Shown piece after piece: positions 1 to 5,998 of a stretch of DNA of 18,036 nt. The notes under the pieces are model-generated. The model made no database searches. It had not been told where the DNA came from and saw only the letters and a list, made by a program, of their open reading frames with translations. The DNA is taken from positions 1-18,036 of the forward strand of contig JAKATY010000007.1 of assembly GCA_021827955.1 (NCBI GenBank), written 5' to 3'. The translations under genes and the position numbers were made by a program. Within the stretch, counting starts at the first letter, position 1, and the number at the start of each line of letters is the position of its first letter. This stretch comes from Microcaldota archaeon (lineage in GTDB: Archaea; Micrarchaeota; Micrarchaeia; Micrarchaeales; Micrarchaeaceae).

Positions 1-156
1 CTCTGCCGCCAACCTGAGGATTTTGTCATCATTCTCTTTTTCATTCTGGCTCTTTTGAGTTGCTCCTTCTGCTTTCTTATTCTCTTTTACCCCTGCATCT
101 TCTGCTCCATTGTTGTTTTCGTTCGTGGCCTTCCCTTTTTCATCTTCTTCTGCCAA
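1..156 (-). CDS. Probable GrpE cochaperone, N-terminal fragment (runs off the window)
   Basis: An open frame of 52 codons runs from a TTG at 156-154 to the window edge. A strong ribosome binding site (GAGGTGA on the minus strand, 167-161) sits four bases upstream of the TTG; no other in-frame start lies nearby, and the frame is too short and truncated to stand out by length. The first ~43 residues are low-complexity and acidic/polar (many E, N, K, D), and the visible part ends in DDKILRLAAE. Such a charged disordered head followed by LRLAAE at the start of a long helix is how GrpE nucleotide-exchange factors of the DnaK system begin (the family continues with a F-x-N-Y-x-K-R-type segment). 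That key stretch lies outside the window, so the identification is inference. The gene lies 30 bases downstream of the wHTH regulator and is probably cotranscribed with it. Any other protein with an acidic head and a coiled coil is possible. Confidence 0.5.
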   Translation of the reverse strand, partial: MAEEDEKGKATNENNNGAEDAGVKENKKAEGATQKSQNEKENDDKILRLAAE

Positions 157-186
157 AAAATCACCTCTTGCTCTAATATTGTTTTT

Positions 187-627
187 TTAACCGGATGGGT
201 TTCTTCTCCTGTTTGCTGATTTCAATATTATTCTATTGAGCTCTTCAGCCATATCCAACATCCTCCTTATCTCTCTGTCCATGTCATACTCAAGCTCTTT
301 TATTACTCCAGCCATGTCTATGGATCTCAAGTAATACCTCCTCCCTCTTTTAACTATTAATCCTGCATCTACAAATCTGTTTAAGTGGTAAATAACCGTG
401 CTCCTCGGAACAGGTTTTCCAAAATCCAGTTCTCCGCTTGAAATACCTCTGTCCTTCAATGCAGCATATATGAATTTCTTCAGCATTTTCTCTTCTATGC
501 TATTCTTTTCGTCCTCCTTTGAAAGCCCAAGAGCTTCACAAAACCATCTTATAAGTACATCTGCATTATCTTTTTCGCGTGCAGGTTTCTCTACGTAGCG
601 TATTACTATCTCTTTGTTGTTTCTCAT
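187..627 (-). CDS. Winged-helix (ArsR-like) transcription regulator, upstream of grpE-like gene
   Basis: A 146-residue basic protein. I start it at the ATG at 627-625 because GAGGGG lies seven bases upstream; the longer version begins at a GTG (642) that overlaps this ribosome binding site. Residues ~45-65 form a helix ending in a short loop. Residues ~74-91 (PRSTVIYHLNRFVDAGLI) read as the recognition helix of an ArsR/GntR-type winged helix, followed by the wing KRGRRYYLR. The C-terminal ~40 residues (VIKELEYDMDREIRRMLDMA onward) form an amphipathic helix that probably dimerises. No ligand- or metal-binding cysteines are grouped as in classic ArsR sensors. Its stop is 30 bases before the GrpE-like start on the same strand, so it may regulate a heat-shock (grpE-dnaK) operon and itself. 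That role is inferred from position only. Confidence 0.75.
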   Translation of the reverse strand: MRNNKEIVIRYVEKPAREKDNADVLIRWFCEALGLSKEDEKNSIEEKMLKKFIYAALKDRGISSGELDFGKPVPRSTVIYHLNRFVDAGLIVKRGRRYYLRSIDMAGVIKELEYDMDREIRRMLDMAEELNRIILKSANRRRNPSG

Positions 628-684
628 ACGATTACCCCTCACGTGAGATCGAATTAAAACAGAACAGCATAAAGCGCTCTTATC

Positions 685-720
685 ATGTTACATATACTTT
701 ATGTTACAATATATTTAAAT
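685..720 (-). promoter_or_regulatory. Promoter of the wHTH/grpE-like genes with a possible operator (direct repeat)
   Basis: Read on the minus strand, an A/T box (ATTTAAATAT, ~720-711) is placed as an archaeal TATA element would be. Directly downstream, the octamer TGTAACAT occurs twice, at 708-701 and 692-685, start-to-start distance 16 bases. Repeats between TATA box and transcription start are typical of archaeal repressor sites, so autoregulation by the adjacent wHTH protein is a reasonable guess. The expected transcript start near 685-690 would give a leader of about 60 bases. No experimental start is known. Confidence 0.4.
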
Positions 721-789
721 ATTTTTGCTTTTAAACAACTTTTTTTTGATATTTCAAATTATTTTAAACATGTTTGCTTTTTTGATGCT

Positions 790-875
790 GTATTCTCAGG
801 GATGATGCAGAAGGAGCATAAGCGGTGCGCCCACAGGCCTGCAGAATCTTGGTGCGAGGTGACCCCGAACAGTAA
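790..875. other. GC-richer island in an AT-rich intergenic region; possible structured RNA
   Basis: Between the divergent wHTH gene and the pilin-like gene, 628-1015 has no gene I can support. Most of it is strongly AT-rich, but ~790-875 is clearly GC-richer. It contains a potential stem of ATTCTCAGG (792-800) with CCTG-c-AGAAT (838-847, one bulged C), an inner ATGC/GCAT hairpin (805-818), and GGTGCG twice (824-829, 851-856). It lacks the boxes of C/D guide RNAs and the T-loop of a tRNA. A 57-codon frame starting at 801 covers it but has no good ribosome binding site. Identity unknown. Confidence 0.2.
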
Positions 876-979
876 TTTCAATGATTATTTCAGATATTGC
901 TATAACTCAATTCATATTATTGTGATAAATATTTATGTTTCTGACAGAGGTTTCAGCTATACGCAGCGGTGAGGAAACC

Positions 980-1001
980 TATTTATTCCTTTTTTTAAAT
1001 A
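980..1001 (+). promoter_or_regulatory. TATA-like elements for the pilin-like gene
   Basis: Two A/T boxes are seen, TATTTATT at 980-987 and TTTTAAATA at 993-1001. The first predicts transcription starting just ahead of the ATG at 1016 (a leaderless or nearly leaderless message). The second predicts a start near 1020, which would favour the ATG at 1031. There is no clear ribosome binding site before either ATG, consistent with a leaderless transcript. Confidence 0.4.
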
Positions 1002-1015
1002 GTATCTATGGGAAT

Positions 1016-1513
1016 ATGAAAAAGAGAGCAATGCGCTCAAGAAGCAACAAAGCACAGAGCGCAATGGAATACCTCATGACATACGGCTGGGCAATCCTTA
1101 TTATCTCTGTGGTACTGGGTGCCCTCTATATGATGGGGCTCTTTAATCCAAGCACCTTTATAAGCAGCCAGTGCATATTCCCTGCCGAATTCAGCTGTCT
1201 CAACACTTATATGTCTAGCGGCGGTCTTCTCACGATAAACATAGAGCAGTCTACTTCTTCCCCTATAAACATAACTGCAATCGGTTGCAATACTAATGCC
1301 ACTACCACAGATATGGTTGTGCAGTCTCCTGCGGTATACGTGCCAATAGGTTCAAATATCACCTTCAGCGGCATACAGTGCTGGTCCGGTAGTTCACCCT
1401 ACTCCGGATCGGTCGGTAGCGTTTTCCATGGCTATGTAATACTAAATTATACAAATATACAGACAGGATTTCCGCATACCACTGTGGCCTCTCTCCTGCA
1501 GAAAATAACCTAA
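1016..1513 (+). CDS. Class III signal peptide (QxSxEY) pilin-like protein
   Basis: A 165-residue secreted, pilin-like protein. A short basic leader (MKKRAMRSRSNKA) is followed by QSAMEY (residues 14-19), the class III signal motif that EppA/PibD-type prepilin peptidases cut just before Q. Then comes one hydrophobic segment (~20-45) that would form the assembly helix of the filament. The rest is Ser/Thr/Asn-rich with four cysteines (in SSQCIFPAEFSC, AIGCN and GIQCW), so two disulfides are possible, and with NIT, NAT and NYT sequons for surface N-glycosylation. The start may be ATG 1016 or ATG 1031; both keep the signal motif. The gene stands alone, converging on atpI with an 11-base gap. The role, adhesion filament or cell-surface structure, is known only at family level. 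Confidence 0.85.
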   Translation: MKKRAMRSRSNKAQSAMEYLMTYGWAILIISVVLGALYMMGLFNPSTFISSQCIFPAEFSCLNTYMSSGGLLTINIEQSTSSPINITAIGCNTNATTTDMVVQSPAVYVPIGSNITFSGIQCWSGSSPYSGSVGSVFHGYVILNYTNIQTGFPHTTVASLLQKIT

Positions 1514-1524
1514 TTCTATTCTAG

Positions 1525-3450
1525 TTATTTCAGCTCAAACTTGCTCAGCGTGAGCTTCCTTCTGCTTGCAAAAGGCCTGAACTCTCTGCCATTGCCCGTA
1601 AAGAATTTGGAGAAGAATTCAACGTAAATAAGTCTCGCACCTTGTATGCCCGGTTCGAAAAGTGCTATTACGAATGTAAATAGCTGCCCTATTATGAGTA
1701 TTGCAGTTCCGATTATTCCCAGCAAGGGTGAATGCGCCCAGGCTCTAATAAAAATAAAATCTATAACTCCCGCAAGAACCACAGAAGCAAGAAGTATTCC
1801 TACAAGCCTTGTGTAAGAAAGCATATGGCTGATGAGAGAAGGGATCTCCATCAGCGCTTCGGTGCCTTCAGTTGCAAGTACACTTGCAATGCCTCCCACT
1901 ATTAGGAAGTACGAGCCGAAGACAGGAAGATTTGAAATCCCAAGGCTTTCACGGTGTAGCACCGCAAGGCCGAATACGACAAAGCCTATTGCAGTAGCAA
2001 GCCATCCAAGCCTACCAACGGCCTTTTTCTTATCCCCTACTGCCAACCTGTTCAAGAATCCCAGCACGAAGCCAAAGCACACCATAGTCACTCCTATCCA
2101 TCCTGAAATGACAAGAAGCTTTGGCAATCCAAGCTCAACGTTGAAAAGCGCCTTGTATGGCAGTTGGAAACCGAAGTATTCATTGAATATTACCCCAAGC
2201 GACATTGCAAGAATCGCTCCTGGTATTATTGCCTTGGCAAGGACAAGCAGGCCGTTACTGCTGACTATCGTGCCTACAAAGTTGCTGATCGCTTTTGGTA
2301 TCCTGCTTTTCTTTGGTGGGTGCCTTATCCTGTGCAACAGCCAAAGGGAAAGAAACAGCATTAATGCTCCATATCCTACATCTCCTACCATGAAGCCGAA
2401 GAAGATAGGAAATACTATGGCAAATATAAAAGTAGGATCGAATTCGTCGCTTCTCGGTAGTGAGTAGAATCTTATGAAGAACTCGAAGAATTTCGTCTTT
2501 ATTGGGTTATTTAGCAGCGTAGGAGGAAGTTCTTTGGTCTTCACTATCTCGAGTATGTATTTGTTGCCTGCTATGCCTCTTATTGTGTTTTCAAGCTGCC
2601 CTAGCCTCGCGCTTTCCATCCAACCGTAGATAACGATTACAGATACTCCGACACCTAGCCTTGAGGTAATCTCCTGCTTCTCCATCTCCAGGTCGAGCTG
2701 CTCCCTTATTGCACTTACTAGCGGATAATAACGCTCAGAAATTTTCTCGAGCTTGCCTACTGCTTCTGACCTCTCTTTCATTAGCAATGTTATCTCTTCT
2801 CCTATTTTTTCCATTGCTTCTGTTATGCTGCCTTGCATCTCTGGAATTGATACTACCTTTATGTTCAACTTTTCGGCGAGCATGCCGAATCCTGCTTCGT
2901 CCTTTTTCCTAATAGATACTACAAGCGAGTTACTGCCTTCTATAATGTTAGAGTGTGTCAATTCCTTCTCTAGCAATTCCTTCAACTCGGCGCGTTGCTG
3001 CCCATACACTAGGAACGAGGTTATGCTACTTCCGAAAAGGTATCGCAGATCAGGGATCTGTTCTGGCATGTGCTTGATTATCGATTCTGTTTCATGCACC
3101 GCAGATATCTTTGCGCTTATAGATTCTATTTTCTTGCTAAGAACAGATACTGCATCATCTATCTGAATCAGCTTAGCCCTCTCCAATAGATACTCTATGC
3201 TCCTGAAATCATACCTTTTTTCAGTGTGCTGCGGGATCAGAAGGCTCTCAAGCCCATGGAATCGCTGTGCCAAATCAACTATTTCTTTGTAGGCAACGCT
3301 GTTTCCTTTGTTAAGCATATCATACTCGCTCTCCGGCAGCTGTTCTATCTGCATTATGCCAAGATCGTGGAGTGCAGTGAGCGTGTCGCTATAGAACTCC
3401 TTTGGAACTATGAGCCTTATCTTTGACATCTTGGCCGGCTTGAGCATCAT
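1525..3450 (-). CDS. atpI: A-type ATP synthase subunit I (stator, ion channel subunit)
   Basis: This 641-residue protein is the membrane stator subunit, homologous to V-ATPase subunit a and bacterial NtpI. Residues 1-330 form the cytoplasmic arm: two alpha/beta lobes joined by long coiled coils (e.g. ~90-120 and 205-260) that dock the peripheral stalks E/H. Residues ~335-610 hold seven to eight membrane helices. The FGFMVGDVGYG segment (351-361) is a family landmark. SYTRLVG places the essential channel arginine at R548, which pairs with the K-ring carboxylate, and FEPGIQGARLIYVEFF (598-613) is the usual last helix. The start ATG overlaps the stop of the H gene (ATGA), showing translational coupling; ATG codons at 3447 and 3429 are alternatives. 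It is the last gene of the operon. Length is normal for the family and nothing looks broken. Confidence 0.95.
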   Translation of the reverse strand: MMLKPAKMSKIRLIVPKEFYSDTLTALHDLGIMQIEQLPESEYDMLNKGNSVAYKEIVDLAQRFHGLESLLIPQHTEKRYDFRSIEYLLERAKLIQIDDAVSVLSKKIESISAKISAVHETESIIKHMPEQIPDLRYLFGSSITSFLVYGQQRAELKELLEKELTHSNIIEGSNSLVVSIRKKDEAGFGMLAEKLNIKVVSIPEMQGSITEAMEKIGEEITLLMKERSEAVGKLEKISERYYPLVSAIREQLDLEMEKQEITSRLGVGVSVIVIYGWMESARLGQLENTIRGIAGNKYILEIVKTKELPPTLLNNPIKTKFFEFFIRFYSLPRSDEFDPTFIFAIVFPIFFGFMVGDVGYGALMLFLSLWLLHRIRHPPKKSRIPKAISNFVGTIVSSNGLLVLAKAIIPGAILAMSLGVIFNEYFGFQLPYKALFNVELGLPKLLVISGWIGVTMVCFGFVLGFLNRLAVGDKKKAVGRLGWLATAIGFVVFGLAVLHRESLGISNLPVFGSYFLIVGGIASVLATEGTEALMEIPSLISHMLSYTRLVGILLASVVLAGVIDFIFIRAWAHSPLLGIIGTAILIIGQLFTFVIALFEPGIQGARLIYVEFFSKFFTGNGREFRPFASRRKLTLSKFELK

Positions 3451-3806
3451 CCTGCACCGTAATACTTTTCGATTAAATCCTCGAATATGGAAAGCGCAGT
3501 TTCAACATCAATATCTTTAATGGCCTTTGCCTTCTCTCTCATTTTGCCTATTATCTCTTCAGCCTTGACGTTGGCTTTCTTCTCAGCATCCTCAATGCTT
3601 TTCTGATAGTGCTCCTCCGCGGACTTTCTAGCTTTGTTGATTATCTCAGATGCTTCTAATCTTGCGGCTTCTATCTTTTCCGCATTTGCTTTCCTCACCG
3701 CTGCAATCTCGCTCGCCGCTGCATCTTCTGCCATCTTTATGTTTTTCAGGATCTTTACGCTGTCTTCATTCCCCACTTGTTCGCTCTGTTTGCCTTTTTT
3801 ACTCAT
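3447..3806 (-). CDS. atpH: A-type ATP synthase subunit H-like (peripheral stalk coiled coil)
   Basis: A 119-residue, highly charged, almost entirely helical protein. Residues ~20-95 show an Ala/Glu/Lys heptad or hendecad pattern (e.g. EKIEARLEASEIINKARKS-like register at ~44-63), as in AtpH/AhaH/NtpF, which pair with subunit E to make the peripheral stalks connecting the A3B3 head to subunit I. The C-terminal IFEDLIEKYYG would lie at the base. The N-terminus (MSKKGKQSEQVGNED) is polar and probably disordered. Its ATG overlaps the stop of the upstream 69-aa gene by four bases (ATGA) and its stop overlaps atpI in the same way. Low-complexity coiled coils are hard to assign by sequence; position beside atpI carries much of the call. 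Confidence 0.8.
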   Translation of the reverse strand: MSKKGKQSEQVGNEDSVKILKNIKMAEDAAASEIAAVRKANAEKIEAARLEASEIINKARKSAEEHYQKSIEDAEKKANVKAEEIIGKMREKAKAIKDIDVETALSIFEDLIEKYYGAG

Positions 3807-4012
3807 AAAAATACCATCGCTATTATAGCTATTACTGTTAGAGTCACAACTAGATTGAAAATCAGGAACACCAATCTTATCCTATTGAATCTTTTAGTAT
3901 ATGTGTTTTGGCGTAACGGTGCCTGATGGCGTTTGTATATGTAAGCGTACTTTTTGTAGTAGTAGCGCATTATGGTCTCTGACAGATTTTCGCTTCTTTT
4001 TTTGTTAGCCAC
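3803..4012 (-). CDS. Small single-span membrane protein embedded in the ATP synthase operon, function unknown
   Basis: A 69-residue protein starting at GTG 4012, with AGGT seven bases upstream. The start overlaps the atpD stop by eight bases (GTGGCTAA) and the stop overlaps the atpH start (ATGA), so it is translated as part of the operon. Residues 1-45 are basic and tyrosine-rich (MRYYYKKYAYIYKRH at 15-29). Residues 46-69 form one strongly hydrophobic helix that ends the protein. The positive-inside rule puts the N-terminus in the cytoplasm. It does not resemble any of the nine standard A-type subunits, all of which are already present. A small gene also follows D in methanogen aha operons (ahaG), so it may be a positional analogue, but I cannot show homology. 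Candidate roles are an assembly factor or an accessory membrane subunit; this is inference. Confidence 0.8.
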   Translation of the reverse strand: MANKKRSENLSETIMRYYYKKYAYIYKRHQAPLRQNTYTKRFNRIRLVFLIFNLVVTLTVIAIIAMVFL

Positions 4013-4637
4013 TTATCTTACCTTTTATAAACTTCAATGAGACCACGTTATCTCGCTCTATGTCTTCTAGTCTCTGCCGTATGTACTTTGACTTATAGTT
4101 CATGTCTGGAATGGCGATGTTCTCTATCGCATTGGAGCGCCTGTTGAGTTTCTCTACTTCGTGCAGCAGCTTTCTGAGTGCGTTCTCCTTTTCAGCTATC
4201 TCTATAAGCATTTGAAAAAGCGTCGCGTAGTTCACTTTTGCATCTTCTATGGGACTTGGCACGCTGACGAGCTCATATCCAAGTGACATTTGGGCCGCGT
4301 GCTCTATGTTTATGTTAGGTATCTTCACTCCCATGATGTTCTTGGCCTCGACGCTCGCCATCGCACTGCTCTGTTCTGCAGCGATTCTCTCTAAGTTTAT
4401 CCTCCCAGCAACCATATCTGCTATTCTTATGCTTTCTCTCGCCTTTACTACTGTGTCTGGAAGATTTCTGCGGAGCTTCTGTATCTGTCTTGCAAGGTTG
4501 AAAAACTCTAACACTAAACTGCTTCTTTTCATCTTAAGCAGTGATAGCCCCTTCTGTGCTGTGGCTATCCTGCGCTTTGTCTTGATAAGCTCAAGCCTTG
4601 TGGTCTTTATATTACTCTGCATTCTTCCACTTGCCAT
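4005..4637 (-). CDS. atpD: A-type ATP synthase subunit D (central rotor shaft)
   Basis: A 210-residue subunit D, counterpart of V-ATPase D and functional analogue of F-type gamma. The N-terminal signature TTRLELIKTKRRI (13-25), then LSLLKMKRSSLVLEFF, forms the first half of the antiparallel coiled-coil shaft. The C-terminal stretch ~145-195 (EIAEKENALRKLLHEVEK, then RRSNAIENI and YIRQRLEDIERDN) forms the second half. Both halves insert into the A3B3 head, and the middle globular part contacts F and C. The start could be ATG 4637 (26-base overlap with atpB) or ATG 4622 (11-base overlap, with a GGAAG just before it); neither has an ideally spaced ribosome binding site. Length matches the family. 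The end overlaps the 69-aa gene by eight bases. Confidence 0.95.
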   Translation of the reverse strand: MASGRMQSNIKTTRLELIKTKRRIATAQKGLSLLKMKRSSLVLEFFNLARQIQKLRRNLPDTVVKARESIRIADMVAGRINLERIAAEQSSAMASVEAKNIMGVKIPNINIEHAAQMSLGYELVSVPSPIEDAKVNYATLFQMLIEIAEKENALRKLLHEVEKLNRRSNAIENIAIPDMNYKSKYIRQRLEDIERDNVVSLKFIKGKISG

Positions 4638-5994
4638 ACTTTGATATAAACTCGTCCTTTATTCTTTTCATCTCCTTTACGTCGAGCTGTGAGAACAAAT
4701 TCCACCCAAGTTCAAGCGTCTCCTCTATGCTTCTATCCTCATCATACCCCTGTTTGATGAATGTATTTTCAAAATCATCGGCGAATTTCAGGTAGAGCCT
4801 ATCGCCTCCGCTTAATGCCTCTTCACCAACTATCTCTATCAAACTCCTTAGCTCCTTGCCCTTCGCGTAGGCAGAGTATAGCTGATCGGCCACGTTTCTA
4901 TGATCTTCCCTTGTTCTAGATTTGCCTATGCCTTGGTTCATGAGTCTCGAGAGCGAGAGCAGCACGTCTATGTTTGGGTACACGCCTTTTCTCTGCAGAT
5001 CCCTGCTTAGGACTATCTGCCCTTCAGTTATGTATCCAGTAAGATCCGGTATTGGATGCGTTATGTCATCTCCAGGCATGGTTAGTATAGGTATCTGTGT
5101 TATGGAACCCTTTCTGTTCTGTATCTTGCCTGCCCGCTCATATATTGTAGAAAGGTCGGTGTACATGTATCCGGGATAGCCGCGCCTTCCTGGTACCTCT
5201 TCCCTTGCTGCAGACACCTCTCGCAGTGCCTCGCAATAATTCGTCATGTCTGTAAGTATAACAAGCACGTGTATGTCTTCCTTGTACGCAAGATACTCTG
5301 CAGTTGTCAATGCAAGCCTGGGGAGTATTATACGTTCCATTGAAGGTTCTGATGACAAATTCAGGAAAAGCGTGGATTTTTCTAGCGCGCCGGTCTCCTC
5401 GAATTCACGCTTGAAGAAGTTGGCTTCTTCGCTATTTATCCCGATCCCTCCAAACACTACCCCGAATCCTTCGCCACTGAGTATCTTGGCCTGCCTTGCT
5501 ATTTGTGCAGCTATCCTGTTGTGAGGCATTCCGGATCCAGAAAAAATCGGAAGTTTCTGTCCTCTAACCAACGTATTCATGCCATCTATAGCAGAGATTC
5601 CTGTTTCTATGAATTCTGAAGGCTCTTCTCTGGCATAGGGGTTTATTGCACTGCCCGTTATGGGCATAGATTCTCCGCTTCTTATTGCAGGACCGCCGTC
5701 TCTTGGCCTACCCATTCCATCGAATATCCTGCCAAGCATATCTGTGCTAAGATTTATTTCGGCCGGCCTGCCAAGAAACTTTACTTTTGTATTAGCGAGA
5801 TTCATTCCGCGCGTTTCTCCAAAAGACTGAACTATTGACAAGCCCTCTCTAGTATCAAGAACCTGGCCTGTTACCTCGCTGCCATCATCAAGTTTTATCT
5901 CGGCGAGTTCTCCATAGGAAGCGTCTTTTATCCCTTCCACGAAGAGGAGCACATTGGTAACCTGATTTATGGTCTTGTAGTATATATCTCCCAT
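4612..5994 (-). CDS. atpB: A-type ATP synthase subunit B (non-catalytic head subunit)
   Basis: A 460-residue subunit B, which alternates with A in the hexameric head. I chose ATG 5994, four bases after the atpA stop, because the protein then begins MGDIYYKTINQV...LLFVEG as family members do; an in-frame ATG at 6036 would add 14 residues read from inside atpA. The Walker A region is replaced by IFSGSGMPHNRIAAQIARQA (family-normal and non-hydrolysing). ARGxxGYPGYMYTDLS-like sequence, ILTMPGDDITHPIPDLTGYI and EGQIVLSRDL are the expected landmarks, ending with helices up to SKYGKWKNAE. The ribosome binding site GAGGG is very close to the ATG (one base), so translational coupling to atpA is likely. 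No truncation is visible. Confidence 0.97.
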   Translation of the reverse strand: MGDIYYKTINQVTNVLLFVEGIKDASYGELAEIKLDDGSEVTGQVLDTREGLSIVQSFGETRGMNLANTKVKFLGRPAEINLSTDMLGRIFDGMGRPRDGGPAIRSGESMPITGSAINPYAREEPSEFIETGISAIDGMNTLVRGQKLPIFSGSGMPHNRIAAQIARQAKILSGEGFGVVFGGIGINSEEANFFKREFEETGALEKSTLFLNLSSEPSMERIILPRLALTTAEYLAYKEDIHVLVILTDMTNYCEALREVSAAREEVPGRRGYPGYMYTDLSTIYERAGKIQNRKGSITQIPILTMPGDDITHPIPDLTGYITEGQIVLSRDLQRKGVYPNIDVLLSLSRLMNQGIGKSRTREDHRNVADQLYSAYAKGKELRSLIEIVGEEALSGGDRLYLKFADDFENTFIKQGYDEDRSIEETLELGWNLFSQLDVKEMKRIKDEFISKYGKWKNAE

Positions 5995-5998
5995 ACCC

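Noticed and set aside
685..972. 95-aa plus-strand frame in the left intergenic region
   Set aside because: Its start lies in the AT-rich promoter of the wHTH gene, it has no ribosome binding site, and composition changes sharply along its length. It is kept only as a possible RNA island.
1832..2467. 211-aa frame antisense to atpI
   Set aside because: It lies wholly opposite a well-conserved gene, has no ribosome binding site, and its Ser/Pro/Thr-rich translation is typical of a shadow frame. The same applies to 2753-3166, 4249-4644 and 4922-5179.
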